A stretch of 64,000 bases of DNA from Pseudomonas synxantha BG33R (GCF_000263715.2 NZ_CM001514.1:2962936-3026935), one strand, 5' to 3'. Shown: positions 53,182-62,139, counted from the first letter of the stretch. Made by a program: numbers and translations. Notes: generated from the sequence alone by a model not told the origin.

Positions 53182-53201
53182 TTTTTATTGCCTGTGATTT
53201 G
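53182..53201 (+). repeat. Direct repeat, right copy (possible attR)
   Basis: TTTTTATTGCCTGTGATTTG matches 46309-46328 exactly. The four bases CACGG before it partly resemble the stem of the tRNA-Cys terminator (ACGGGG). This copy lies between the lipoprotein remnant and the META-domain gene. Confidence 0.65.
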
Positions 53202-53286
53202 GCAGCGCTTCCAGCGCCCTTATTCAGTGCGTATGGTGGCAAGCGCAGGACTATGTCCGTACTTATCAAAGCTGACCGAGACAACC

Positions 53287-54102
53287 ATGAAACAGAACAT
53301 TCTTCTTGCAGCCGTTTGCGCTGTACTGATCCAGGGCTGTGCCTCCACCTCCAAAAGCCATGAGGACTCGCCCTCCATGCTCACGACTACCTCGGCTGCT
53401 GTAGCCCAGCCAGCTTTACCTGCCTATTACTGGAACCTGGTTTCGGCCAATGATGCTTCGGGTAAACCACTCGTCGCTCTGAACAAAGGCATCGAACGCA
53501 AGCTGCGCGTTTCCTTCGGTGACAAGAATCTGAATATCAGTGGTGGCTGCAACGGCCAGTTCGGCGGCTATCAGTATCAGGACGGGGTGTTGAAAGTGCA
53601 GTCACTGGCTTCAACGCTTATGGCTTGCGACAAGAGCCTGATGGACCTTGACGCAGAGGTCGCTCGACTGTTCAAGGGCGACCTGCGCGCCGTCATCACC
53701 GGCGACAACACGGCGCCGGTGCTGCAACTGACTACCGCCAACGGCTCGGTGCTCAGGCTGCAGGGCGAGGCTACGCCGCAGACGCGTTACGGGAGCAAGG
53801 GTGAGGTCAAATTCCTGGAGGTGGCCGCCAAGACCATCAAGTGCAGTCACCCGATGATTCCTGACTATCAGTGCCTTCAAGTGCGCGAGCGACGCTATGA
53901 CGACGCCGGCCTGCAACTTGCGACCCAGGACGCATGGCATCCGCTGTATCAGCCTATCGAAGGCTTCGAGCATCATGACGGCGTGCGCACTGTGCTGCGG
54001 GTCAAGCAATACGAATGGAAAAATCCGCCCGCAGACGCACCTTCAAAGGTCTACGTACTGGATATGGTGGTCGAGCAGGACGCTTCCGGGACTAGTCAGT
54101 AA
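53287..54102 (+). CDS. META/DUF4377 domain lipoprotein
   Basis: The 271-residue protein has a lipoprotein signal (MKQNILLAAVCAVLIQGC, Cys18 as lipid site). A META/HslJ-like domain follows, with ISGGCNGQFGGYQYQDGVL and LASTLMACDKSLMDLDAEVA. The C-terminal domain (CSHPMIPDYQCLQVRERRYD) fits DUF4377. The ATG at 53287 is preceded by GAGA. META domains occur in HslJ and other envelope-stress lipoproteins. High GC marks a return to the core genome after the island. Confidence 0.87.
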   Translation: MKQNILLAAVCAVLIQGCASTSKSHEDSPSMLTTTSAAVAQPALPAYYWNLVSANDASGKPLVALNKGIERKLRVSFGDKNLNISGGCNGQFGGYQYQDGVLKVQSLASTLMACDKSLMDLDAEVARLFKGDLRAVITGDNTAPVLQLTTANGSVLRLQGEATPQTRYGSKGEVKFLEVAAKTIKCSHPMIPDYQCLQVRERRYDDAGLQLATQDAWHPLYQPIEGFEHHDGVRTVLRVKQYEWKNPPADAPSKVYVLDMVVEQDASGTSQ

Positions 54103-54295
54103 CCGAGACCCTAAGCCGGTGACGTTCGAGAAAATGGCCGTTTTTCGACGAGTGACACGTCTAGATCAACGGTTTCAGCTCGGTTGGGGTTGTCACGTGT
54201 GTGTTTGCCAACTACCCTGAAAATGTTTGAATTATTACAAACAATTTCGGTTTGGCTTTTTTCGGTCAAACGACTTCAGGATGAGGGACGAAAAA

Positions 54296-54463
54296 ATGTT
54301 TTCACACGAAGGTACCGCAATAGAGCTGTTGACCCTGGTTTTCGCCGTGACCGGCGTGCTGTTGATTGCCTGGTTTATTCACCATCAATACGAGCTCAGG
54401 TCACGTAAGCGTGTAAAAAAACAACAAGGTGGTAGTCAGCAGCCTTCCGCTCAAAACCGCTGA
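54296..54463 (+). CDS. Small membrane protein (55 aa)
   Basis: The frame MFSHEGTAIELLTLVFAVTG has one strong membrane span (LLTLVFAVTGVLLIAWFIHH), then a basic and Gln-rich tail (RSRKRVKKQQGGSQQPSAQ). GAGGG lies eight bases before the ATG at 54296. The frame could also start at 54281 or 54227. The function is unknown. Confidence 0.6.
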   Translation: MFSHEGTAIELLTLVFAVTGVLLIAWFIHHQYELRSRKRVKKQQGGSQQPSAQNR

Positions 54464-54509
54464 TTGAGCATAAATCCGGGCCAGCCATTCGCGCCGGTTT
54501 CAGTCCGAT

Positions 54510-54545
54510 GATCCGAGGCTCGGCGTCAGCCACTGGCCTCGGATC
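54510..54545. repeat. 10-bp inverted repeat between convergent small genes
   Basis: GATCCGAGGC at 54510-54519 pairs with GCCTCGGATC at 54536-54545 over a 16-nt loop. It lies between the ends of the 55-aa gene and the minus-strand hypothetical gene and overlaps the latter's last codons. No T-run is present, so it is at most a weak bidirectional terminator. Confidence 0.5.
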
Positions 54546-54771
54546 TATTGATTCTCTGGGCCTTGACTTCACTTGCGTAGGTTTCAAGCCTTTGCTGCTG
54601 GGCCGTGAGTAGCGCGCAGACCTTCGTTAACGTCGCCACGTTATTGGATGCTTCGCCTGTTGCCAATGCTGTCAGTTGCAACACCGACCAGCCGATAACC
54701 GCGCTGGCGTCTTCAAGGTCGTAGAACAATTCCTGTTGCGCTGTCCTGGGGCCGTCGAGGTCGTCTATCAA
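54526..54771 (-). CDS. Small hypothetical protein (helical, about 81 aa)
   Basis: The frame encodes LDGPRTAQQELFYDLEDASA, then VLQLTALATGEASNNVATLT and ALLTAQQQRLETYASEVKAQ. It is a mostly helical acidic protein, resembling in style the small DUF3077/DUF6124-type Pseudomonas proteins. The only in-frame start I see is a TTG at 54769-54771 with no good ribosome binding site, so the N-terminus is uncertain and the frame is open further upstream. Confidence 0.42.
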   Translation of the reverse strand: MIDDLDGPRTAQQELFYDLEDASAVIGWSVLQLTALATGEASNNVATLTKVCALLTAQQQRLETYASEVKAQRINRSEASG

Positions 54772-54851
54772 AAGCGTGCACTCTGTGTGGGGTAAAAAGC
54801 TTAAGTGTGTACGACAGGGTAGTCATACCGGCGCACAAGGGAAAATTACAG

Positions 54852-54885
54852 ACAAAGAAAAGCCCGCGATGGGGGGCGGGCTAAA
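54852..54885 (-). terminator. Rho-independent terminator on the minus strand
   Basis: On the minus strand AGCCCGC and GCGGGCT form a stem, followed by TTTTCTTT. It lies about 90 bp after the stop of the 27-residue gene at 54968-55051 and would end that transcript. Confidence 0.75.
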
Positions 54886-54967
54886 GGGGATGTTTTCAGG
54901 AGCTGTAGGCACAATAGGCGCTCGCCTGTGAAAGCTTTGTGAAACGCGCTCCTGAATTGAAATGCGC

Positions 54968-55051
54968 CTACACCGGCGAGATAGTCGCCAGCATCCCGAT
55001 ACCAATGGTCAGCACCAAAAAGCCGAACAGGAAAATTGCCATCTTGGTCAT
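54968..55051 (-). CDS. 27-residue membrane peptide
   Basis: A very small frame reads MTKMAIFLFGFLVLTIGIGM then LATISPV and stops at 54968-54970. GGAGG lies four bases before the ATG at 55049-55051. A terminator follows on the same strand. Nearly the whole peptide is one membrane span with a short Lys-containing N-terminus. Good translation signals, a dedicated terminator and no competing gene support it. The function is unknown. Confidence 0.65.
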   Translation of the reverse strand: MTKMAIFLFGFLVLTIGIGMLATISPV

Positions 55052-55297
55052 AAGGCCTCCGAAGGGAAGGGGGGACGACAGGAATGTCGGGATGGGGCTA
55101 TTGTCCGCCTGGAGCGGTTTTCAATACAGGCGCAGATAGAAAAGAAAAAACCGTATCAGATTGCCCGTTAGCGCCTGCGCCGGGCCTTTTCAAGCCAACA
55201 GTTTTTATAAAGATCAGTGCCGCCCCCTGAGACAGCCACCGCATTTGCCCCTAAGATAGCGCCCACTGCATCAACAATAAAAGTGGGTCCACCCTCG

Positions 55298-56308
55298 ATG
55301 GAAAGACGCCAGTTCAGCGGTGGCATGCAAGGCAAGAACCTGCGCTACCTCAACGATCCCTCCCGGCAAGCAGCGTTGGTGACCCGCGTCGGTTTCCTGC
55401 TGCTTGAACACTTCTCTCTGCCCGCTTTCACCCAGACCCTGGACACGCTGGTGACCGCCAATCTGTTGCGCCCCGAGTTATTTGCTTCGCGCACCTTCGG
55501 TTGGGGCGAAGGCGAAGTCATCAGTGACCTGGGCCTGGTCATCCGCCCCGATGCGAGCCTGGAACCTGCGGTCTTGCCGGACTTGGACCTGCTGGTCATC
55601 TGCGGGGGCTTTCGCACCGAACTCAAGGCCAGCGAACCCTTTATCCAGCTGTTGCGCAGCGCGGCCGAGGCGGGTGTCAGCCTGGCGGGTTTGTGGAACG
55701 GTTCGTGGTTTCTCGGTCGCGCCGGGCTGTTGCAGGGCTATCGCTGCGCCATTCACCCCGAGCACCGTCCGGCGCTGGCGGAAGTATCCAAAGGCGCCCA
55801 GGTCACCAGCGAGCCCTATGTGATCGACCGTGATCGCCTCACTGCGTCCAGCCCCTCCGGTGCTTTCCACATGGCGCTGGACTGGATCAAGAGCCTGCAT
55901 GGCAAAGCATTGGTCGAAGGTATCGAAGATATCCTGGCGTTCGAAGAGTCGCGCTATCGCCGTATCAAACCCACCGAAAACGTCTGTGTCAGCGCGCCGC
56001 TGCGTGAAGTGGTGAAGTTGATGGACGCCAACCTCGAAGAACCCCTGGAACTCGACCAACTCGCCGTCTATGCCGGTCGCTCCCGCCGCCAACTGGAGCG
56101 CCTGTTCAAGGAGCAACTGGGAACTACGCCGCAGCGCTACTACATGGAACTGCGCGTGACCGAAGCGCGGCGCCTGTTGCAGCATACCGAGCTGTCACAG
56201 GTGGATGTGCTGGTAGCGTGCGGGTTTGTCTCGCCGAGCCATTTCAGCAAGTGCTACAGCGCGTATTTCGGATATCGCCCCTCCAAGGAGAAGCGGTTGG
56301 TCAGGTAA
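55298..56308 (+). CDS. GlxA-type AraC-family regulator (DJ-1/PfpI-like sensor domain)
   Basis: The 336-residue protein has an N-terminal class I glutamine-amidotransferase-like domain (VTRVGFLLLEHFSLPAFTQT, LLVICGGFRTEL, GVSLAGLWNGSWFLGRAGLL). In place of the catalytic Cys it has Trp-Asn, as in regulators of this group. The C-terminal AraC domain is LDQLAVYAGRSRRQLERLFKEQLG ... VACGFVSPSHFSKCYSAYFG. The start at 55298 (MERRQF) or 55325 (MQGKNLRYL) is undecided. Such regulators control amine and betaine catabolism. It may regulate the hydroxyproline operon, but this is inference from position. Confidence 0.85.
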   Translation: MERRQFSGGMQGKNLRYLNDPSRQAALVTRVGFLLLEHFSLPAFTQTLDTLVTANLLRPELFASRTFGWGEGEVISDLGLVIRPDASLEPAVLPDLDLLVICGGFRTELKASEPFIQLLRSAAEAGVSLAGLWNGSWFLGRAGLLQGYRCAIHPEHRPALAEVSKGAQVTSEPYVIDRDRLTASSPSGAFHMALDWIKSLHGKALVEGIEDILAFEESRYRRIKPTENVCVSAPLREVVKLMDANLEEPLELDQLAVYAGRSRRQLERLFKEQLGTTPQRYYMELRVTEARRLLQHTELSQVDVLVACGFVSPSHFSKCYSAYFGYRPSKEKRLVR

Positions 56309-56345
56309 CGTGGCAGGAGTTGAAGCGCCTTCTGAAGGAATGGAA

Positions 56346-57293
56346 ATGGTCATAACGCTTATGGATCGTTATCGCGGCAGCTTGCTTGGGCTGGCGTGCG
56401 GCGACGCAGTAGGAACCACGGTTGAATTCATGCCCCGCGGCAGCTTTTCTCCCGTCACAGATATGCTTGGAGGCGGGCCGTTCAATCTCAAGCCTGGCCA
56501 ATGGACGGACGACACGTCCATGGCGCTGTGTCTGGCCGAAAGCTTGTTGCACAAGGGCGGCTTCGATGCGAACGACCAGATGGGACGTTATCTGAATTGG
56601 TGGAAGTGCGGGTATCTGAGTTCCACCGGCGAGTGTTTCGATATCGGGATGACGATTCGCGATGCGTTGGCGATGTTTCAGCAAACTGGCGACGGTTTTT
56701 CGGGCTCAACGAATCCCTATTCCGCCGGTAATGGGTCAATGATGCGCCTTGCGCCTGTGGTGTTGTTCTATTTCCCAGACTTGGAAAACATCCGGCATTT
56801 TACTGCGCAAAGCTCACGCACAACCCATGCTGCCCAGGAAGCGATCGAGTGTTGCCAACTGTTGGCAGAAGCCATCAGTAACGCATTGAACGGTGCTTCG
56901 AAAGGCGAAGTACTGAGCTTCTCAAACACCTCTTTGTCAGCTCCAAAGGTCACGGCTATCGCACGCGGCGAATACCGCGATAAAACGCACACTGAAATCG
57001 TCGGCTCAGGTTACGCGGTGGCTTCCCTGGAGGCCGCATTCTGGTGCTTCGATCACACTGCCAGTTTCGCTGAGGCTGTGCTTGCTGCCGCAAATCTGGG
57101 GGATGACGCTGACACCACCGCCGCAATCGTAGGTCAATTGGCAGGTGCATATTATGGTGTGCACGCTATCCCTATCGGTTGGCTGGACAAGCTATGTATG
57201 CACGATGAAATCCAAGACACCGCTGATGCCTTATACAGTGCCTCGCTCATGCAGCGACAAGGCTCAGAATCGCTCCAATCGATAGGGCCGTAA
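56346..57293 (+). CDS. ADP-ribosylglycohydrolase family protein (DraG-like)
   Basis: The 315-residue protein begins MVITLMDRYRGSLLGLACGD with GAAGGA six bases before the ATG; ATG 56340 is an alternative. The metal-binding motifs are WTDDTSMALCLAE near the N-terminus and LGDDADTTAAIVG near the C-terminus, both typical of DraG-type di-magnesium hydrolases. It removes ADP-ribose from proteins or small molecules. Its 3' end overlaps the convergent FAD-oxidase gene by 30 bp. No ADP-ribosyltransferase partner is visible nearby. Confidence 0.88.
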   Translation: MVITLMDRYRGSLLGLACGDAVGTTVEFMPRGSFSPVTDMLGGGPFNLKPGQWTDDTSMALCLAESLLHKGGFDANDQMGRYLNWWKCGYLSSTGECFDIGMTIRDALAMFQQTGDGFSGSTNPYSAGNGSMMRLAPVVLFYFPDLENIRHFTAQSSRTTHAAQEAIECCQLLAEAISNALNGASKGEVLSFSNTSLSAPKVTAIARGEYRDKTHTEIVGSGYAVASLEAAFWCFDHTASFAEAVLAAANLGDDADTTAAIVGQLAGAYYGVHAIPIGWLDKLCMHDEIQDTADALYSASLMQRQGSESLQSIGP

Positions 57294-58511
57294 CTCAGCC
57301 ACCCGCTCTCCCGTCGCAAGTTGCCCAACCCTTTCGGCGGTCACCGCCGCCTGTGTCAGCCCCAAATGCTGGTGCCCGAACGCAAGCAGCACTTTGCCGT
57401 CGCACACCCGGTCGATGATCGGCAGCGAGTCGGGCAGGGAGGGGCGAAACCCCATCCAGGGGGTGGCTTGGCTGTCGCTCAGGTCGTGACGAAACAGCCC
57501 TTTGCTCAGACGGTGCAGTTGCCAGGCCCGTTGCATATTGGCCGGGCGGTCGAGTCCGGCGAATTCGACTGTGCCGGCCAGGCGCAAACCGCCGGACAGG
57601 GGGGTCATGATGAATTTGCGCTCCAGCGAAGTGACGGCAAAGGGCAGGCGCTGATGCTCGTGGGGCAGCATCAGGTGATAACCGCGCTCGGTGTCCAGCG
57701 GCACCTGTTTGCCGGTCAGTGCGGCGGTGAGTTTGGCCGAGTGCGCACCGCAGGCGATCAGTACTTGGCGTGCCGTCAGTACGCCTTGGTCGGTCATCAG
57801 TGAAACGCCGTTGCCCTCCAGGCGTCCATCCAACACGCGCTGCTTCAGAAATTGCACACCCTCGGCCTTGGCCGCGTTCACCAGTTCGCCCACCACGGTG
57901 TACGGGTCGAGAAAGTGCCCGGTAGTGGGGAAGAACAATCCGCCTTGTATCGCGTCGCTCAGTTGTGGCGCGGCCTTGCGCACCGCATCGCCGCTCCAGA
58001 AGTTCACCGCTACGCCTTGCTGAGTCATGCGCTGCTGCAACGCATCGATGGCAGCGCGGGATTCGGCGCGCTCAAACACCAGCAGCGAGCCGTCTTCACG
58101 CAACAAATGCGCTTGCCCAATGGAGTGCAGCAAGCGCTGCCACGCGCCCAGGCTGCCTTCGTTCAATGCACGCAGACCGGCCACGGTGCGCTGGTAGCTT
58201 GCCGGTCGCAGATTCAACAATAGGCGAATAAACCAGGGCAGGGCGCGGGGCAGGTAGGTCCAGTCCAGGCGCAGTGGGCCCATGGGGTCCACGAGCATGG
58301 CTGGTAAGCGCTTGAGGATCGACAGGTCGGCGATGGGAAATACCTGCTCCGTCGCCAGGTGACCGGCATTGCCGTAGGAGGCGCCCATGCCCGGCGCCTG
58401 CGTGTCGACCACCAGCACTTGGCGGCCCTGGCGCGCCAGCTGCAAGGCACAGGCGACGCCGATGATGCCGGCGCCGACCACCACAATGTCTGCTTGATTG
58501 GGCTGGGCCAT
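57264..58511 (-). CDS. FAD-dependent D-amino-acid/D-hydroxyproline oxidoreductase
   Basis: The 415-residue protein has the N-terminal FAD motif DIVVVGAGIIGVACALQLAR and the DAO-fold C-terminus (GLRLAGTVEFAG, MGFRPSLPDSLPIIDR). In the hydroxyproline pathway this step oxidises cis-4-hydroxy-D-proline to 1-pyrroline-4-hydroxy-2-carboxylate. The gene follows the semialdehyde dehydrogenase by 2 bp in the same operon, which supports the assignment over a general D-amino-acid dehydrogenase. Confidence 0.87.
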   Translation of the reverse strand: MAQPNQADIVVVGAGIIGVACALQLARQGRQVLVVDTQAPGMGASYGNAGHLATEQVFPIADLSILKRLPAMLVDPMGPLRLDWTYLPRALPWFIRLLLNLRPASYQRTVAGLRALNEGSLGAWQRLLHSIGQAHLLREDGSLLVFERAESRAAIDALQQRMTQQGVAVNFWSGDAVRKAAPQLSDAIQGGLFFPTTGHFLDPYTVVGELVNAAKAEGVQFLKQRVLDGRLEGNGVSLMTDQGVLTARQVLIACGAHSAKLTAALTGKQVPLDTERGYHLMLPHEHQRLPFAVTSLERKFIMTPLSGGLRLAGTVEFAGLDRPANMQRAWQLHRLSKGLFRHDLSDSQATPWMGFRPSLPDSLPIIDRVCDGKVLLAFGHQHLGLTQAAVTAERVGQLATGERVAELRPYRLERF

Positions 58512-58513
58512 GG

Positions 58514-60085
58514 CTACGCCTCTCTCTGGCCGTCAAGCAGGCGCCGCAGCCCTAGCGGGTTGTCGTGCCCGAGCGCAGCGGGCAGTAAGGCATCCGGAAA
58601 ATCCTGATAGCACACCGGCCGCAGGAACCTGTGGATCGCCGCCATACCCACCGAGGTGCTGCGCGCATCCGAGGTCGCCGGGAAGGGCCCGCCGTGCACC
58701 ATCGCGTCGCACACTTCCACGCCGGTCGGCCAGCCATTGACCAGCAGGCGCCCGGCCTTGCGCTCCAGCACGGGCAGCAGGGTCCGGGCTTGTGGCAGAT
58801 CCAGGTCATCCATATGCAAGGTCGCGGTGAGTTGACCTTCCAGGTGTTCGGATACCCGTCGCACTTGCTCGGCATCGTCGCATTCCACCACCAGCGAGGC
58901 GGCGCCGAAGACCTCGGCCTGCAGGTGTTCGTTGCTCAGGAATGCCTGGGCCTGGGTTACGAACAGATGGGCCTGGCCTTGGTTCGGCCCAGCTCCCGCC
59001 AGGCCCTTGGCGGCGACTTGGGCGTGCCGGGCCAATGCACTCACGCCGGTTTCGTAGGCGCTGAAAATGCCCGGGGTGAGCATGGTCTGCGCCGGGCACC
59101 GTGGAAGCAGATCACTGGCGACCTTGATAAATCGGTCCAGGGCGCTGCCTTTCACGGCGATTACCAAGCCAGGGTTGGTGCAGAACTGGCCGGCACCTTG
59201 GCTCAGTGACGCGACGAAACCTTCGGCCAATGCCTCGGCCCGTGCTTCAAGCGCGGCAGGAAACAGGTACACAGGGTTGATCGAACTCATTTCCGCATAC
59301 ACCGGGATCGGCTCAGGGCGTGCCTGCGCAGCCTGGCACAGGGCGATACCGCCACCGCGTGACCCGGTAAAACCCACGGCTTTGATGCGCGGGTCGGTCA
59401 CCAGTGCGACACCCAACTCGTTACCCGAGCCATAGAGCAGTGAAAACACGCCCTCGGGCAAGCCGCACTGTTTTACTGCCTGTGCAATGGCACTGCCCAC
59501 CAGCTCACTAGTGCCAGGGTGGGCGTTGTGAGCTTTAACGATGACCGGGCAGCCCGCCGCCAGCGCCGATGCGGTATCGCCGCCCGCCACGGAGAAGGCC
59601 AGGGGAAAGTTGCTGGCACCAAACACCGCTACCGGGCCCAGGGCGATATGGCGCTGGCGCAGGTCGGCACGGGGCAGGGGCTGGCGTTGGGGTTGCGCGT
59701 TATCGACCCGTACGTCGAGCCACTCGCCCAGGCGTACAGTGCGTGCAAAGGCGCGCAACTGCCCGCAGGTGCGGCCGCGCTCACCTTCAATACGCGCGCG
59801 GGGCAGACCGGTCTCTGTGCTGGCGCGTTCGATCAGCTCATCGCCCAGGGCTTCGATGTTGTCGGCGATGGTTTCAAGAAACCTGGCGCGATCTGCCAGG
59901 GACGTTTCGCGATACATATCGAAGGCAGCCCAGGCCAGTGCGCAGGCCTGTCCCACGTGTTCGGTATCGCCGCCGGCGTAGGCGGGTTCCAGTGGCGTGT
60001 CGGTGGCTGGGTTGATGGCCCGGATCGCATCGCGACGGCCATGAAGGGATTGCTGACCGATCAGCATCTTGCCTGTCAGAGTCAT
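58514..60085 (-). CDS. 2-oxoglutarate semialdehyde dehydrogenase (aldehyde dehydrogenase family)
   Basis: The 523-residue protein has [20 protein letters not shown], the catalytic Cys in [10 protein letters not shown], and the C-terminal segment [20 protein letters not shown] typical of alpha-ketoglutaric semialdehyde dehydrogenases. It would oxidise 2,5-dioxopentanoate to 2-oxoglutarate with NAD(P)+, the last step of hydroxyproline breakdown. The ATG is at 60083-60085. A REPIN separates it from the deaminase gene upstream. Confidence 0.9.
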   Translation of the reverse strand: MTLTGKMLIGQQSLHGRRDAIRAINPATDTPLEPAYAGGDTEHVGQACALAWAAFDMYRETSLADRARFLETIADNIEALGDELIERASTETGLPRARIEGERGRTCGQLRAFARTVRLGEWLDVRVDNAQPQRQPLPRADLRQRHIALGPVAVFGASNFPLAFSVAGGDTASALAAGCPVIVKAHNAHPGTSELVGSAIAQAVKQCGLPEGVFSLLYGSGNELGVALVTDPRIKAVGFTGSRGGGIALCQAAQARPEPIPVYAEMSSINPVYLFPAALEARAEALAEGFVASLSQGAGQFCTNPGLVIAVKGSALDRFIKVASDLLPRCPAQTMLTPGIFSAYETGVSALARHAQVAAKGLAGAGPNQGQAHLFVTQAQAFLSNEHLQAEVFGAASLVVECDDAEQVRRVSEHLEGQLTATLHMDDLDLPQARTLLPVLERKAGRLLVNGWPTGVEVCDAMVHGGPFPATSDARSTSVGMAAIHRFLRPVCYQDFPDALLPAALGHDNPLGLRRLLDGQREA

Positions 60086-60116
60086 GGGGGCATCCTGGAA
60101 AATAGAGGGTTGTTTT

Positions 60117-60213
60117 AGGAGCGAGCTTGCTCGCGAAAAAAGTGCATATAACGCGTTTATTCAGGATGAACGCGTTATCGTTAACGACCTTCGCGAGCAA
60201 GCCCACCCCTACA
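60117..60213. repeat. REPIN element within the hydroxyproline operon
   Basis: The left arm AGGAGCGAGCTTGCTCGCGA and the right arm TTCGCGAGCAAGC face each other over about 55 bp, with the interior motif AACGCG repeated in both directions. Read on the other strand it aligns with the element at 10923-11010. It sits between two co-directional operon genes and may alter mRNA stability of the distal part. Confidence 0.8.
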
Positions 60214-60218
60214 GAAAA

Positions 60219-61166
60219 TCAAGCGACGTTTTGTTCCGCCGACCAGTTGGCATACCACTGGCGGAACAGCGCGTACTGCTGCTCGGCATAGCGGCGCTGG
60301 GCAGCGCTGAGCACATCGGTTTCGTTGAAGTGCAGGGCGTAGCCCTGATCGCCGTTGAGCACCATCAAATGCTTGTAATACAGCACCAGGTCACAGCCCT
60401 CATCGAACGACGACAGCACCGCCAGCGCAGCTTCCAGTTCGCGGGCCTGGCGCCGCGCCTTGGCATCACCCTTGGCGGCCTTTTTGCTCAGGGCCACCAG
60501 TTGCAGCACTTCCCGAGGCAAGGCGTTGCCGATGCCGGTGATGGCGCCGGTGGCGTTGCAATTGACGAAGCCGTGCACCACTTGCGTATCGACGCCAACC
60601 ATCAGCGTTACGTCATCGTCCTGGGAGGTAATGTTTTCTGCGGCGTAGCGCAGGTCGGCGCCGCCGCCGAATTCCTTGAAGCCAATCAGGTTCGGGTGTT
60701 CGCGGCGCAGTTCGAAAAACAGATCGGCGCGGGTGGCGAAACCGTAGTAGGGGCTGTTGTAGATCACCGCCGGCAGGTTGGGCGCGGCGTTGAGGATCGC
60801 TGCAAAGTGGGCTTTTTGTGCGGTGACCGAAGCCCCACGGGACAGAACACGGGGAATCACCATCAAACCATGGGCGCCGACTTTGGCGGCATGGGCTGCG
60901 TGGGATACGGCCTCACGGCTGTTCACCGCACCGGTGCCGACGATGGTCGGCACGCCGGCCGCGACCAGACGCGCCACGCCTTCCTGGCGCTGGGCCTCGG
61001 TGAGCAGCGGCCAATCGCCCATGGAGCCGCAATACACCACTGCGCTCATGCCGATATCAATCAGCTCGCGGCCTTTGGCGACCAGTGCGTCAAAGTCCGG
61101 TTGGCGCTCGGCAGTGCAGGGGGTCATCAGGGCGGGCATGCAGCCGGTGAAGATGTTGTCGCTCAT
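60219..61166 (-). CDS. 1-pyrroline-4-hydroxy-2-carboxylate deaminase (DapA superfamily)
   Basis: The 315-residue protein is a dihydrodipicolinate-synthase-type TIM barrel. It has the Schiff-base Lys in LIGFKEFGGG and the conserved Tyr in VIYNSPYYGF. In hydroxyproline clusters the DapA-like enzyme dehydrates and deaminates 1-pyrroline-4-hydroxy-2-carboxylate to 2-oxoglutarate semialdehyde. The start at 61166 (MSDNIFTG) has ATGGAG upstream. It lies between the epimerase and the dehydrogenase genes. Confidence 0.88.
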   Translation of the reverse strand: MSDNIFTGCMPALMTPCTAERQPDFDALVAKGRELIDIGMSAVVYCGSMGDWPLLTEAQRQEGVARLVAAGVPTIVGTGAVNSREAVSHAAHAAKVGAHGLMVIPRVLSRGASVTAQKAHFAAILNAAPNLPAVIYNSPYYGFATRADLFFELRREHPNLIGFKEFGGGADLRYAAENITSQDDDVTLMVGVDTQVVHGFVNCNATGAITGIGNALPREVLQLVALSKKAAKGDAKARRQARELEAALAVLSSFDEGCDLVLYYKHLMVLNGDQGYALHFNETDVLSAAQRRYAEQQYALFRQWYANWSAEQNVA

Positions 61167-61201
61167 GGTGCTAACTCCATTCAGGTTAATAAATAAAAGG
61201 C

Positions 61202-62128
61202 TCAGATGCCCCAGGCAAACGGGTCCTGCTCGTCGATCAGCAAGGTGCTGTCGGCGGTCATGAAGGCGCGGCCGGTGATGAAGGGACTCACGCGTTCGCC
61301 TTCCCATTCATAGCGGCCCTGGAAGTGGCTGCCGGTGATGCTGGCTTGTACCCAGGTCTGCCCCGCCGCGAGTTTTCCATCGGCGGCCAGGCACGCGAGC
61401 TTGGCGCTGGTGCCGGTGCCGCAGGGGGAGCGGTCATAGGCTTTGCCGGGGCACATCACGAAGTTGCGGCTGTCGGCGTGGGCGTCGTCGGCGAACAGTT
61501 CGACATGGTCGATCAACGCGCCGTCTGCGCCGTGAATACCTTGGGCCTCAAGGGCCTTGAGCATCGCCCAGGTGTAGTCGGTCAAAACGTCAACGTTGCT
61601 CATCTGCAGGGCCTGGCCGTGGTCCGACACCAGGAAAAACCAGTTGCCGCCCCAGGCGATGTCGCCCAGCACCACGCCATACCCGGGCACCTGCACCGGT
61701 ACCTGCTGGCGGTAGCGGTAGGCGGGCACGTTGCGCAGGGTTACGCCACCGTCTTCGTGCAGCGTGGCTGCCACCGGGCCTACCGGGGTGTCGATGGTGT
61801 GGACACCTGGCGCGATAAGGCCGAGGTAATGCAGGGAGGCGACCAGGCCGATAGTGCCGTGGCCGCACATGCCGAGGTAGCCGGCATTGTTGAAGAAAAT
61901 CACTCCACAGGTGGCGCCCGGCGTGACCGGCGCGCAGTACAGTGCACCGACCAGCACATCGTTGCCCCGTGGCTCCAGCAGGCAGGCGCGACGCCATTGA
62001 TCGTGATGAGTGCGCAGATCTTCAAGCTGCTCGGCGACGGTTGTGCCCGCCAAAGCCGGGAAGCCGTTCATGATCAGGCGCGTGGGTTCGCCACCGGTGT
62101 GGGAGTCGATTACATGCAGTCGCTTCAT
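61202..62128 (-). CDS. 4-hydroxyproline epimerase
   Basis: The 308-residue protein belongs to the proline racemase family. It has both catalytic cysteines, in [12 protein letters not shown] and [12 protein letters not shown], and the family opening [13 protein letters not shown]. Two Cys at these places mark an epimerase/racemase rather than a dehydratase (Cys/Thr). Similarity to P. aeruginosa hydroxyproline 2-epimerase, as I recall it, is high along the whole length. It converts trans-4-hydroxy-L-proline to cis-4-hydroxy-D-proline. The start is ATG 62126-62128. Confidence 0.92.
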   Translation of the reverse strand: MKRLHVIDSHTGGEPTRLIMNGFPALAGTTVAEQLEDLRTHHDQWRRACLLEPRGNDVLVGALYCAPVTPGATCGVIFFNNAGYLGMCGHGTIGLVASLHYLGLIAPGVHTIDTPVGPVAATLHEDGGVTLRNVPAYRYRQQVPVQVPGYGVVLGDIAWGGNWFFLVSDHGQALQMSNVDVLTDYTWAMLKALEAQGIHGADGALIDHVELFADDAHADSRNFVMCPGKAYDRSPCGTGTSAKLACLAADGKLAAGQTWVQASITGSHFQGRYEWEGERVSPFITGRAFMTADSTLLIDEQDPFAWGI

Positions 62129-62139
62129 GGAAGGTTCCA

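Noticed and set aside
46200..53201. Search for a second copy of the tRNA-Cys 3' end as a classical attachment site
   Set aside because: I found no duplicate of the T-arm/acceptor sequence by eye. Only the 20-bp repeat in the terminator region is shared.
54184..54408. Plus-strand frame overlapping the 55-residue membrane protein gene
   Set aside because: The alternative frame encodes a clean membrane span with a better start signal. This one is rich in Arg and looks random.
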